Of a stretch of 64,000 nucleotides of DNA, positions 25,110 through 35,100 are shown piece after piece. A model generated the notes under the pieces. The model did not search any database, was not told the origin of the DNA, and saw only the letters and a list, made by a program, of their open reading frames with translations. Position 1 is the stretch's first letter; each line of letters opens with the position of its first letter. The translations under genes and the position numbers were made by a program. Source of the stretch: Pyxidicoccus caerfyrddinensis (GTDB lineage: Bacteria; Myxococcota; Myxococcia; Myxococcales; Myxococcaceae); the NCBI RefSeq assembly GCF_010894405.1, contig NZ_JAAIYA010000003.1, positions 558,001-622,000 of the forward strand, written 5' to 3'.

Positions 25110-25958
25110 ATGAACGCCGTCCGGAAGTCCGCAGGCCTGTGGCTGTTGCCGTCCCTGTTGCTGATGCAGGGCTGTGCCGAGAGCGAGAAGACGTATCAGG
25201 TGCGCTTCAGCCCGCAGGTCCGCGAAGAGTCCCTGGCGTGCGGCACCCGCTACACCGATATCGGCACCTCGCGCGGCGCCATCGAGCTGCTCGACTTCAA
25301 GATGTACGTGCGGGACGTCACCCTGGTGCGCGCCAACGGCGAGCGGCACGCGCTGGCGCTGGAGCAGGACGGCACCTGGCAGCGCGACACCATGGCCCTG
25401 CTGGACTTCGAGGACGGCACCGGCACCTGTGACACCGGCAGCCCGCTGACGCACCGGGAAGTCGTGGGCACCGCGCCCGAGCACGACGACTACACGGGCC
25501 TGGAGTTCAAGGTGGGCCTGCCCCCGGAGATGAACCACCTGGACGGTGCCACCGCGCCCGCGCCGCTCAACGCGCCCGGCATGTGGTGGAGCTGGCAGGG
25601 CGGCTACAAGTTCCTGCGCCTGGACGTGCGCACCGCCGCCAATGACAGCTACTACTTCCACCTGGGCGCGGCCGGCTGCAAGGGCTCGGTGGGCGAGGGC
25701 TTCACCTGCACCTCCGACAACCAGGCCACGGTGACGCTGGGCGGCTTCGACCCGGACACGAACCTCGTGGTGCTGGACGCGGCCGGTCTGTACTCGGAGC
25801 TGGACGTGGAGCGCGTGCCGGACGGCACCTCGGACGGGATGCCCGGCTGCATGTCCAGCGCGGGGGACCCGGAGTGCGCGGCCTTCTTCAAGCAGGTCGG
25901 CCTGGCGGTGGACGGCAGCGCGCTGTCGCGGCCCGACACCTTCTTCCGCGTCCGCTAA
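25110..25958 (+). CDS. mbnP: MbnP-family copper-binding lipoprotein (metallo-mystery pair four-Cys protein)
   Basis: A 282-residue lipoprotein with lipobox LLLMQGC and a GGAGG ribosome site. It has the family's FSPQV...ESLACGTRYTDIG start, the region LLDFKMYVRDVTLVRANG, GTAPEHDDYTGLEFKVGLP with DD, and the hallmark GMWWSWQGGYKFLRLD containing the Trp that MbnH oxidises to kynurenine in characterised pairs. Paired Cys residues (GCKGS, FTCTSD, GCMSS, ECAAF) are those of TIGR04052, a family named partly after MXAN_0976. It is thought to bind copper through residues including that modified Trp. It opens a three-gene run with a two-haem lipoprotein and MbnH. Confidence 0.9.
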   Translation: MNAVRKSAGLWLLPSLLLMQGCAESEKTYQVRFSPQVREESLACGTRYTDIGTSRGAIELLDFKMYVRDVTLVRANGERHALALEQDGTWQRDTMALLDFEDGTGTCDTGSPLTHREVVGTAPEHDDYTGLEFKVGLPPEMNHLDGATAPAPLNAPGMWWSWQGGYKFLRLDVRTAANDSYYFHLGAAGCKGSVGEGFTCTSDNQATVTLGGFDPDTNLVVLDAAGLYSELDVERVPDGTSDGMPGCMSSAGDPECAAFFKQVGLAVDGSALSRPDTFFRVR

Positions 25959-25976
25959 AAGGGCCTGGGCTCCACC

Positions 25977-26480
25977 ATGTCTGTCTTTGCCTTCCGCTTC
26001 CCCGCCGCGCTGCTGCTGGCGCTGGCCGCCGGCTGCGGCGCCGGTGACGATGAGGGGACGTCCCCTCCGCCCACGGTGCAGCGCGCGCCGGAATTGGATG
26101 CCGTGTCGCTGAAGAGCCAGCGCGGCGGCACCAGCCACGAGGCGGGGAACAACTGCATGGCCTGTCACGGGCCCAACGGCACCGCGCCCGGGCGCTTCAC
26201 CGTGGCGGGCACCGCCGTCACCTCGAGGCGCGAGCCCAACCCGGACGCCACGATTACCCTCTCCACCGCGCCCAACGGCGCGGGCACCGTGGTGCTGACG
26301 CTGGAGGCGGACGCGAGCGGCAACTTCTATACGACGGAGGCCGCGCCCTTCCCGAGCCAGTCGCTCTTCCCCCGCGTGACGAGCCAGGCCACGGCGTCCT
26401 TCAACTTCATGCCGTTCCCCACCATGTCGGGCGCCTGCAACGTCTGCCACGTGGGGAGCAACCCCGTTGACCTGGACTGA
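25977..26480 (+). CDS. Lipoprotein with two c-haem motifs, between MbnP and MbnH
   Basis: A 167-residue exported lipoprotein (LALAAGC lipobox). Two CXXCH haem sites are visible, NNCMACHGPNG near residue 60 and GACNVCHVGSN near the C-terminus. Between them is a beta-rich region (PDATITLSTAPNGAGTVVLTLEADASGNFYTT) reminiscent of a transthyretin-like fold. It is separated from MbnP by 18 bases, and its stop abuts the ribosome site of MbnH, so all three genes appear to be one operon. It may carry electrons to or from MbnH. I do not recall this protein as a standard member of the pair, so it could be a myxobacterial addition. Confidence 0.82.
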   Translation: MSVFAFRFPAALLLALAAGCGAGDDEGTSPPPTVQRAPELDAVSLKSQRGGTSHEAGNNCMACHGPNGTAPGRFTVAGTAVTSRREPNPDATITLSTAPNGAGTVVLTLEADASGNFYTTEAAPFPSQSLFPRVTSQATASFNFMPFPTMSGACNVCHVGSNPVDLD

Positions 26481-26493
26481 AGGAGCCACCCGG

Positions 26494-27642
26494 ATGTTCC
26501 GCGCATGGAAGACAGGCGCAGTGCTGGGCGCGCTGCTGGCGGCGGGCTGCGGCGGGGAGGCCCCACCGCCGGCGCCCACACCCGGGCCCACGTACGCCTG
26601 GCAGTTGCCGGCCGGCTTCCCCGAGCCCTTCGTCCCCGAGGACAACCCCATGTCCGAGGAGAAGGTGCAGCTGGGCCGCCACCTCTTCTATGACACGCGC
26701 CTGTCCGGCAACGGCACGCTGGCCTGCGCGAGCTGCCACGAGCAGCAGCGCGCCTTCACCGACGGCAAGGCCACGCCGGTGGGCTCCACCGGGGACCACG
26801 TCCCCCGCAATGCGCCGGGGCTGGCCAACGTGGTGTACCTGGCCACGTACACCTGGGCGAATCCCCAGTTGGAGTCGCTGGAGTCGCAGGCCCTGGTGCC
26901 CCTCTTCAACGAGGTGCCCACGGAGCTGGGCCTGGCGCCCCGGTTGGACGAGGTGCTCGGGCGGCTGCGCGGCGACGCGCGCTACATCGAGCTGTTCCGC
27001 GCCGCCTTCCCCAACGAGGCCGAGCCGGTGGGCAAGGACGCCATCGTGAAGGCGCTGGCATCCTTCCAGCGCACGCTGCTGTCGGGCAGCTCGCCGTATG
27101 ACCGCTATCTGCAAGGCGACGACACGGCGATGACGCGGTCGGCGAAGCGGGGCATGGAGCTGTTCTTCGGCGAGCGGGCGGAGTGCTACCACTGCCACAG
27201 CGGTACGAACCTGACCCTCTCGTTCCGCGCGAAGGACTCGCGGCTGCCGGAGCGGCAGTTCTTCAACACCGGCCTCTACGACGTGGACGGCAACGGCGCC
27301 TACCCGCCGGACAACCCGGGCCTCTTCGAGTTCACCCACAACGCCAGGGACCAGGGCCGCTTCCGCGTGCCGCCGCTGCGCAACGTGGCGCTGACGGCGC
27401 CGTACATGCACGACGGCAGCATCCCCACGCTGGAGGCCGTCATCGACCACTACACCTCCGGCGGGCGCAACGTGACAGAAGGGCCCTTCGCCGGGGACGG
27501 CCGCGCCAATCCCAACAAGGACCCGCTGGTGCGCCCCTTCACGCTCACCGCCGACGAGCGCGCGGACCTGCTGGCCTTCCTCGAAAGCCTCACGGACACC
27601 GCCTTCACCCAGGACGCGCGCTTCTCCAATCCCTGGCGGTAG
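26494..27642 (+). CDS. mbnH: MbnH-family di-haem cytochrome c peroxidase-like enzyme
   Basis: A 382-residue lipoprotein (lipobox LLAAGC) of the MauG/CcpA superfamily. Two haem sites are visible: LACASCHEQQRAF near residue 78 and AECYHCHSGTN near 230. Further conserved elements are LGRHLFYDTRLSGNGT, NAPGLANVV and FRVPPLRNVALTAPYMHDGS. In studied pairs MbnH oxidises a Trp of its partner MbnP to kynurenine to complete a copper site. Start at 26494: AAGGAG spans the upstream stop region. It closes the MbnP-cytochrome-MbnH operon and is followed by a hairpin terminator-like sequence. A stand-alone peroxidase is less likely given the partner. Confidence 0.92.
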   Translation: MFRAWKTGAVLGALLAAGCGGEAPPPAPTPGPTYAWQLPAGFPEPFVPEDNPMSEEKVQLGRHLFYDTRLSGNGTLACASCHEQQRAFTDGKATPVGSTGDHVPRNAPGLANVVYLATYTWANPQLESLESQALVPLFNEVPTELGLAPRLDEVLGRLRGDARYIELFRAAFPNEAEPVGKDAIVKALASFQRTLLSGSSPYDRYLQGDDTAMTRSAKRGMELFFGERAECYHCHSGTNLTLSFRAKDSRLPERQFFNTGLYDVDGNGAYPPDNPGLFEFTHNARDQGRFRVPPLRNVALTAPYMHDGSIPTLEAVIDHYTSGGRNVTEGPFAGDGRANPNKDPLVRPFTLTADERADLLAFLESLTDTAFTQDARFSNPWR

Positions 27643-27754
27643 TCCGGGGCATGACGCTGGCCCCGCCTTTGGGGCTGGGGCCGCGTCCACCCACTGGGAC
27701 ACACAGGACACTCCGCGAATATTCAGTACTCCGCGTCTTTCCTGTGGCCGATTC

Positions 27755-27772
27755 GCGGACCTAAGGGTCCGC
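27755..27772 (+). terminator. Hairpin downstream of the MbnP/MbnH operon
   Basis: GCGGACC-TAAG-GGTCCGC forms a perfect 7-bp stem, 112 bases after the MbnH stop codon, followed by a pyrimidine-rich CCCCCATTTCATCTGCTTTTT tract. It resembles an intrinsic terminator with a delayed T-run. Confidence 0.5.
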
Positions 27773-27788
27773 CCCCATTTCATCTGCT

Positions 27789-27813
27789 TTTTGACTGTGT
27801 ATACTCGTCAAAA
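27789..27813. promoter_or_regulatory. Inverted repeat TTTTGAC-N11-GTCAAAA around a -10-like box
   Basis: Perfect 7-bp arms (27789-27795 and 27807-27813) surround 11 bases that contain TATACT (27800-27805), a good -10 box. It lies about 150 bases upstream of the protease gene at 27966. A repressor bound here would cover the promoter. No acceptable -35 is seen 17 bases before, so an activator or alternative sigma factor may be needed. Confidence 0.45.
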
Positions 27814-27845
27814 GTTACGCTGATGATGGAACGTTCGAGGGCGAA

Positions 27846-27944
27846 GGAGTGCCCTGGGGTTGTCCGGACTCCCCCCACTGTCAGCGTGGCCCTCCCGCGG
27901 AAGGCACTCCCCCAGGATGCCGTCAGCGGGGGTTCCCCCTGACG
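27846..27944 (+). promoter_or_regulatory. Structured leader of the protease/anchor operon
   Basis: Two complementary pairs cross each other: GGAGTGCC (27846-27853) with GGCACTCC (27903-27910), and CCTGGGG (27853-27859) with CCCCAGG (27910-27916). They cannot both nest as simple stems, so either a pseudoknot or two alternative folds are possible. A third hairpin (27921-27944, arms CGTCAG and CTGACG with a G5/C5 core) follows just before the ribosome site. GC-rich sequence makes chance pairing possible. Confidence 0.3.
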
Positions 27945-27965
27945 TAGTACGGCGGAGTCAAATCC

Positions 27966-30900
27966 ATGTCCAAGCCGTGGCCTCGGTGGCCTCTGCTCCT
28001 CGCCGGTCTGTTCACGGCGAGCTCATCCCTTGCGGCTGAGAAACTCACTCCCGCTGCCCAGCCCATGCTGGCGCAGCTCAAGGCCCAGGAGCCGGCCCGT
28101 GTGGCGCAATCCCTGGCAAACCTCAAGGCCCAGAGCCTGAAGCTCGGGCTGGGCTCGCGGGACGACTTCACGCTGTCCAGCTCCAGCACGGACAGCTTTG
28201 GTCAGACGCACGCGCGCTTTGCGCAGACGTACCAGGGCGTACCCGTGTGGGGCGCCATGGCCATCACCCACCAGGGTGTGTCCGCCGGGGACATCAGCAT
28301 CACCTCCGACGGCCTGCGCAAGGGCATCCGCCTGGACGTGACGCCCACGCTGGACGCGAAGTCCGCGCTGACGAAGGCCACCCAGGAGCTGGCGCCCAAG
28401 GGCGAGTTCGCCGTCACTCCGGATAGCGAGCTCATCGTCTATCCCCAGACGCGGCTGGTGAACCGCTACCCCGGCAAGCCCGTCGCCAAGCAGAACGCGG
28501 CGGACTTCACCACGGAAGTCGTCGGCTACAAGCTCGCGTACCACGTGCACACCGAGCTGGAGAACCCGAAGGACGGCGTCAAGCACACGGACTTCATCGT
28601 CGACGCGCACTCGGGTGAGGTGCTGAAGAAGTGGAACTCGCTCCAGACGGCCGCCGCCAAGGGCCTCGGCCACTCGCAGTACAGCGGTGACGTCCAGCTG
28701 GACGTCTTCCAGAACGCCCAGGGCGCCTTCGAGCTGCGCGACGTCACGCGCACCGGCGGCGAGGGCATCCGTACCTATGACGTCAACCACGCCAACGTGC
28801 AGAGCGGCGTGATTCCCACGCTGACCCTCTACACGGACCCCGACAACGTCTGGGGCGACGGGCAGAACTACATCGTCGGCGCCAACAACACGCTGAGCGC
28901 CAACGGCCAGACGGCCGCCGTCAACGCGCACTACGGCCTGCTGGCGACGTGGGACTTCTACAAGAAGATTTTCGGCCGCGACGGCGTCGACGGCCTCGGC
29001 TCGCCCACCTACAACCGGGTGCACGCCAGCAACCTCTACGACAACGCCTTCTGGAGCGACGGCTGCTTCTGCATGAGCTACGGCGACGGCTCGTATCCGG
29101 CCGCTGGCGGCTTCAAGTCCATGGGCGTGCTCGACGTGACGGGCCACGAGATGAGCCACGGCGTCACCTCGCACACTGCCGGCCTCATCTACGAGGGCGA
29201 GTCCGGCGGCCTCAACGAGTCCAACTCGGACATCTTCGGCACCATGACGGAGTTCTGGGTGGCCAACGGCCGCGGCAGCACCATTGGTGACACCGGTGGC
29301 AACTGGCTCATGGCCGAGGACCTCAGCGAGTTCCCGCTGCGCGTCATGTTCCGCCCGTCGCTGGATGGCCTGAGCGTGGATTCCTGGTTCCCCGGCCTCG
29401 GCAACATCGACGTGCACTTCAGCAGCGGCCCGATGAACCGCGCCTTCTACTTCCTGTCCCAGGGCGCGCAGCCGCTGGTGGTCGGCACCGACTACTCCAG
29501 CACCTACCTGCCCGAGGGCATGAGGGGCATCGGCAACGACAAGGCGGCGGCCATCTGGTACCGCGCGCTCTCCGTCTACCTGTTCCCGTCGTCCAACTAC
29601 CTGTCGGCCCGCACCAGCAGCCTCCAGGCCGCGGCGGACCTCTTCGGCGCCCAGTCCAACGAGTACCGCGCGGTGCAGAACGCCTTCGCGGCCATCAACG
29701 TGGGCTACACCGCCGAGACGTACGATGACCGTACGGCCCCCACCGTCGTCGCGAGCGTCTCCGGCAGCTCTCCCAACCTCCAGCTGCGCGCGCAGGCCGA
29801 CGACAACGTCGGCGTGGCCCGCGTGGAGCTCTACGTCGACGGCGCCCTGGCGGGGGACATCTCCGCCCAGCCGTACCAGTTCCCGCTGGACGCCACCTCG
29901 CTGTCCAACGGCGCGCACCAGCTGGTGGCGGTGGCCTACGACGCGGCCGGCAACTACGCCGCGTCCGCCCCGGCGAGCTTCACCGTCGCCAACAGCTTCG
30001 AGCAGCTGCTCACCGACCCGGGCTTCGAGCTGGCCGGTCAGGGTTGGACGGCGGACCCGCCGGAGAACATCAACTTCCCCGCGGCGGGCGGACACTCCGG
30101 CCAGGGCTACGTGTGGCTCAACGGCTGGGGCACGACCCACGTCGACAGGCTGTGGCAGGACGTCACCATTCCCGCCGGCGTCACCAAGGCCTCGCTGACC
30201 TTCTTCCTCAACCTCACCACCGCCGAGACGACGACCACCGCCGTCCGCGACACGCTGACGCTGCAGGTGCGCAACACCTCGGGCACCGTGCTGGGGACGG
30301 TGGCGACGTGGTCCAACCTGGACGCGACGCTGGGCTGGGTGCAGCAGAGCGTGGACCTGACGGCCTACGCGGGCCAGACGGTGCGCATCTTCGTGGAGGG
30401 CAACGAGAATGCCTCGCTTGCCACCAACTTCCAGCTGGATGACTTCTCGCTGCGCGTCACCCACGCCGCGGACGCCGAGACGCCCCGGGTGGCGGCCAAC
30501 GTGGTCTTCTCCGGCACGCGCGTGGGCTACCTCGCGGAGGTGTCCGACAACGGCTTCGTCAACGCGGTGGAGTTCCTCGTCGACGGCGTGTCCCTGGGCA
30601 ACTCGGTCAGGTCGTTCTCCCGGGTCGTCAACCTCTCCACGCTGACGGGAGGCGCGCACACGCTCGTCGCCCGGGCCACGGACGCGGGCGGCAACGTGGG
30701 CGATTCTCCCGCGGTGACGTTCTACGTGGACACCACCGCCGCCCAGCGCGTGCTCAACCCCAGCTTCGAGACCTCCACGAGCTGGACGAGTGCGACGACG
30801 GTGTCGGGCTCGACGGGCATCTTCAGCAGCGCGTCCTTCGCGCACACGGGCAGCCGCTTCTACATCTTCTGGACCTCGGGTCCGGTGCGGCACTCCGTCC

Positions 30901-32183
30901 GTCAGTCCGTCGCCATTCCGGCGACCGCGACCTCGGCCATCTTCAGCTTCTGGCTGCGCATCTACAACGGCGGGTTCACCGACGCCCTGCCCCACCACAC
31001 CTTCAGCGCGAAGGTGCGGGACTCCGCCGGCACCGAGCTGGGGACGCTGAAGACGCTCTCCCAGGCGGATGACACCAACGCGCAGTACTTCCAGCACCGC
31101 TTCGACCTGACGCAGTACAAGGGCCAGACGGTGCAGTTGTTCTTCGACGTGGACCAGACGGCGGCCATGGATGACCCGGACGGCGACGTCCAGTTCTTCC
31201 TGGACGACGTCAACCTGGTCACCTCGACCCAGGCGGACGTCCAGAGCCCCACGCTCTCCGCGGCGGTCGAGGGCAGCTACGGGACGGTGCAGCTGACGGC
31301 CTCCGTGAGCGACAACGTCTGGACGAACTCCCTCGAGTTCCTGGTGGATGACGCCCCGGTGACCTCGTTCACGAACGTCCAGGGCATCTACGCGGCGCCG
31401 CTCGACACGAGGAGCCTGTCCAACGGCCCGCACCAGTTCAAGGCGAGGGCCACGGACAAGGCGGGCAACGTGACGGAGCGCGTGGTGAGCTTCGAGGTGC
31501 ACAACTCCACCGTCGAGGACACGGGCGCGCCGCACATCACGGCCAGCCTGGAGGGCATGTTCGAGAACTACACGCTGCGGGCCGAGGCCACCGACGACAC
31601 GGGCGTTGCGTACGTGGAGTTCTACGTGGACGGCGCTCTCAAGGGGAAGACGTCGTTCGAGCCGTACACGCTGCCGCTGTTCCCGATTCCGCTGGCGGCG
31701 GGTGAGCACGTCCTGGAGGCGGTGGCGTACGACGCGTACGGCAAGTCCTCCAAGGCGACCACCACCTTCACGCTCCAGCCGGTGACGGTGGAGCTGGCGG
31801 TGGCGTCCATCGTGACGCCGGTGGGCGGCTCCGTCGCCCTGCAGGCGAGCGTGGCGAACGCGGTGAACACGGCGGTGACCTGGTCCGTGGCGGAGGGCCG
31901 CATCTGCGGCACCGTCAGCGCGACCGGCGTCTACGCCGCGCCGGTGGTCCGTGGCCTCTGCCACGTGTCCGCGGCGAGCGTCGTGGTACCGACGGCGAAG
32001 GCCGTGGCGGCCATCCAGGTCTACACGGGCGACATCAACGGCGACAGCGTCGTGGACGGAGAGGACATGGGCCTGCTCGCGCAGGACTACGGCACCAACG
32101 GTTCCGAGGAGACGAACCTCGACGGTGCCGGCTCCGTGAACGACAACGACATCACCCTCTTCGTCAGCCAGTTCGGACGGTAA
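27966..32183 (+). CDS. Secreted M4 metalloprotease with Ig/jelly-roll modules and C-terminal dockerin-like repeat
   Basis: A 1405-residue exported enzyme. After the signal peptide (ends SLAAEK) comes a propeptide with FTP/PepSY features (to about 230). The thermolysin-type catalytic domain has HEMSH (394-398), the third zinc ligand Glu418 in GGLNESNSD, and a downstream His in VHFSSGPMNRAFY. A long tail follows: Ig-like modules (LYVDGALAGDISAQPY type) alternate with two jelly-roll carbohydrate-binding-like domains (LTDPGFELAGQGW and LNPSFETSTSW), then a Big-type Ig domain and a C-terminal dockerin-like pair of calcium loops (DINGDSVVDGED; NLDGAGSVNDND). It is followed after five bases by the repeat lipoprotein, its proposed anchor. 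Length is two to three times that of a usual M4 enzyme. Confidence 0.93.
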   Translation: MSKPWPRWPLLLAGLFTASSSLAAEKLTPAAQPMLAQLKAQEPARVAQSLANLKAQSLKLGLGSRDDFTLSSSSTDSFGQTHARFAQTYQGVPVWGAMAITHQGVSAGDISITSDGLRKGIRLDVTPTLDAKSALTKATQELAPKGEFAVTPDSELIVYPQTRLVNRYPGKPVAKQNAADFTTEVVGYKLAYHVHTELENPKDGVKHTDFIVDAHSGEVLKKWNSLQTAAAKGLGHSQYSGDVQLDVFQNAQGAFELRDVTRTGGEGIRTYDVNHANVQSGVIPTLTLYTDPDNVWGDGQNYIVGANNTLSANGQTAAVNAHYGLLATWDFYKKIFGRDGVDGLGSPTYNRVHASNLYDNAFWSDGCFCMSYGDGSYPAAGGFKSMGVLDVTGHEMSHGVTSHTAGLIYEGESGGLNESNSDIFGTMTEFWVANGRGSTIGDTGGNWLMAEDLSEFPLRVMFRPSLDGLSVDSWFPGLGNIDVHFSSGPMNRAFYFLSQGAQPLVVGTDYSSTYLPEGMRGIGNDKAAAIWYRALSVYLFPSSNYLSARTSSLQAAADLFGAQSNEYRAVQNAFAAINVGYTAETYDDRTAPTVVASVSGSSPNLQLRAQADDNVGVARVELYVDGALAGDISAQPYQFPLDATSLSNGAHQLVAVAYDAAGNYAASAPASFTVANSFEQLLTDPGFELAGQGWTADPPENINFPAAGGHSGQGYVWLNGWGTTHVDRLWQDVTIPAGVTKASLTFFLNLTTAETTTTAVRDTLTLQVRNTSGTVLGTVATWSNLDATLGWVQQSVDLTAYAGQTVRIFVEGNENASLATNFQLDDFSLRVTHAADAETPRVAANVVFSGTRVGYLAEVSDNGFVNAVEFLVDGVSLGNSVRSFSRVVNLSTLTGGAHTLVARATDAGGNVGDSPAVTFYVDTTAAQRVLNPSFETSTSWTSATTVSGSTGIFSSASFAHTGSRFYIFWTSGPVRHSVRQSVAIPATATSAIFSFWLRIYNGGFTDALPHHTFSAKVRDSAGTELGTLKTLSQADDTNAQYFQHRFDLTQYKGQTVQLFFDVDQTAAMDDPDGDVQFFLDDVNLVTSTQADVQSPTLSAAVEGSYGTVQLTASVSDNVWTNSLEFLVDDAPVTSFTNVQGIYAAPLDTRSLSNGPHQFKARATDKAGNVTERVVSFEVHNSTVEDTGAPHITASLEGMFENYTLRAEATDDTGVAYVEFYVDGALKGKTSFEPYTLPLFPIPLAAGEHVLEAVAYDAYGKSSKATTTFTLQPVTVELAVASIVTPVGGSVALQASVANAVNTAVTWSVAEGRICGTVSATGVYAAPVVRGLCHVSAASVVVPTAKAVAAIQVYTGDINGDSVVDGEDMGLLAQDYGTNGSEETNLDGAGSVNDNDITLFVSQFGR

Positions 32184-32188
32184 TCCCC

Positions 32189-35100
32189 ATGAAAACGTGG
32201 ATGAAGCTCATTGTTCCGCTCCTGATTGGAGCGCTGGCTGCCTGCACCGACCCCGACTCGGGGCCAGTGACGGTGACCCCGAAGAACGTGACGGTGAAGG
32301 CCGGCGAGAAGACGACCTTCAGCGCCTCGGTACAGGATGCGGAGGACCCGCGCGTCCTCTGGTCCGTGGAGGGAGGCGACTCCCACGGCACCATCACCAG
32401 CACGGGCGTCTACACCGCGCCCGCGGCGGCCGGCACGTACACCGTGGTGGCCACCAACGCGGTGGACACCTCGAAGACGGACACGGCCTCCGTCAAGGTG
32501 GAGGCCGTCCAGACTCCGACGGTCGTCGTGAAGGTCACCCCGGATGCGGCGTCCATCGGCCAGGGCACCACCACCCAGCTCACGGCGGAAGTGTCCGGCT
32601 CCTCCATCACGGCCGTGCAGTGGTCCGTGGAGGGCGGTGACGCCAACGGTCTCGTCAGCAGCACGGGCGTGTACCTGGCGCCGCACAAGTCCGGCACGTT
32701 CACCGTGACGGCCACCAGCGTGGCGGACCCGACGAAGAAGGCCTCCGCCGCCGTGACGGTGGAGCCGGTCGTCGTCGAGGACGTGGTGGTGGCGGTCACC
32801 CCCGCGACGGCCACCACGACCTGGGGCGGCTCCGTCTCCCTGACGGCCGGAGTCACTGGCACCAACAACCTCACGGTGCTGTGGTCCGTGGAGGGTGGTG
32901 ACGCCAACGGCTTCGTGAGCAGCACGGGCGTGTACCGTGCTCCGAACAAGTCCGGCACGTTCACCGTGACGGCCACCAGCGTGGCGGACCCGTCGAAGAA
33001 GGCCTCTGCCGCGGTGACGGTGAACCCCGTCGTCGTCGACGAGGTGGTGGTGGCGGTCTCCCCGAAGACGGCCACCGTGGCTCAGGATGGCTCCGTCCAC
33101 CTGTCCGCCGAAGTCACCGGCACCAACCTCACCGCGGTGCAGTGGGCGGTGGAGGGCGGCGACGAGAACGGCACCGTCAGCAGCACGGGCACGTACCGGG
33201 CGCCGCGCCGCGCGGGCACGTTCACCGTGACGGCCACCAGCGTGGCGGACGCGTCCAAGTCGGACTCGGCCACCATCACCGTGGACCCCATCATCGTTCC
33301 GGACGTCGTCGTGACTGTCTCTCCGAAGACGGCCACCGTGTCCGTGAACGGCTCCGTCAGCCTGTCTGCCGAGGTTACCGGCGCCAGCGTCACGGCAGTG
33401 CAGTGGGCGGTGGTGGGCGGTGACGCCAACGGCACCGTCAGCAGCACGGGCACGTACCGCGCGCCGCAGCAGGCGGGTACGTACACCGTGACGGCCACCA
33501 GCGTGGCGGACGCGTCCAAGTCGGACTCGGCCACCATCACCGTGAACCCGATTGTCGTCCCGGACGTCGTCGTGACTGTCTCTCCGAAGACGGCCACGGT
33601 GTCCGCGAACGGCTCCGTCTTCCTGTCCGCCGAGGTCACCGGCACCAGCAACACCTCGGTGCTGTGGACCGTGCAGGGTGGCGACGCCAACGGCTACGTC
33701 AGCACCACCGGTCTGTACCTGGCCCCGAACAAGTCCGGCACGTTCACCGTGACGGCCACCAGCGTGGCGGACCCGACGAAGTCCGACTCGGCCACCATCC
33801 GGGTGGACCCCATCATCGTTCCGGACGTCGTCGTGGCTGTCTCTCCGAAGACGGCCACGGTGTCCGTGAACGGCTCCGTCAGCCTGTCCGCCGAGGTCAC
33901 CGGCGCCAGCATCACGGCGGTGCAGTGGGCGGTGGTGGGCGGTGACGCCAACGGCACCGTCAGCAGCACGGGCGTGTACCGCGCGCCGAACCAGGCGGGT
34001 ACGTACACCGTGACGGCCACCAGCGTGGCGGACGCGTCCAAGTCGGACTCGGCCACCATCACCGTGAACCCGATTGTCGTCCCGACCGTCGTCGTGGCTG
34101 TCTCTCCGAAGACGGCCACGGTGTCCGTGAACGGCTCCGTCAGCCTGTCCGCACAGGTCACCGGCAGCAGCAACACCTCGGTGCTGTGGACGGTGGTGGG
34201 TGGCGACGCCAACGGCTTCGTCAGCACCACGGGCACGTACCGCGCGCCGAACCAGGCGGGTACGTACACCGTGACGGCCACCAGCGTGGCGGACGCGTCC
34301 AAGTCGGACTCGACCACCATCACCGTGGAGCCGATTGTCGTCCCGAACGTCGTTGTGTCCGTCACTCCGAAGACGGCCACGCTGTCCCAGAACGGCTCCG
34401 TCAAGCTGTCCGCACAGGTCACCGGCACCAGCAACACCGCGGTGCAGTGGACGGTGGCGGGTGGCGACGCCAACGGCTACGTCAGCACCACGGGCACGTA
34501 CCTGGCTCCGAACAAGGCCGGCACGTTCACCGTGACGGCCACCAGCGTGGCGGACCCGACGAAGTCCGACTCGGCCACCATCACCGTGGACCCGATTGTC
34601 GTCCCGAACGTCGTTGTGTCCGTCACTCCGAAGACGGCCACGGTGGCCCAGGACGGCTCCGTCAAGCTGTCCGCCGCAGTCACCGGCACCAGCAACACCG
34701 CGGTGCAGTGGACCGTGGTGGGTGGTGACGCCAACGGCTTCGTCAGCACCACGGGCACGTACCGCGCGCCGAGCAACCCCGGTACGTTCACCGTGACGGC
34801 CACCAGCGTGGCGGACCCGACGAAGTCCGACTCGGCCACCATCACCGTGGACCCGGTCGTCACCCCGACCATCGTGGTGACGGTCACCCCCGGGACGGCC
34901 ACCGTCAACCCGGGCGCCGTCGTCAACCTCACGGCCCAAGTCACGGGCACCTCCGTCGTCGCGGTGACCTGGGCCGTGGAGGGCGGTGCGGCCAACGGCG
35001 CCGTCACCAGCTCCGGCGTGTACACGGCGCCGACGCACCCGGGCACGTTCACCGTGACGGCCACCAGCGTGGCGGACCCGTCGAAGAAGGCCTCCGCCAC

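Noticed and set aside
28023..31964. A 1313-codon minus-strand frame opposite the M4 protease
   Set aside because: Antisense to a protease with intact catalytic motifs. Composition is biased to Arg, Val, Gly and His as a shadow frame.
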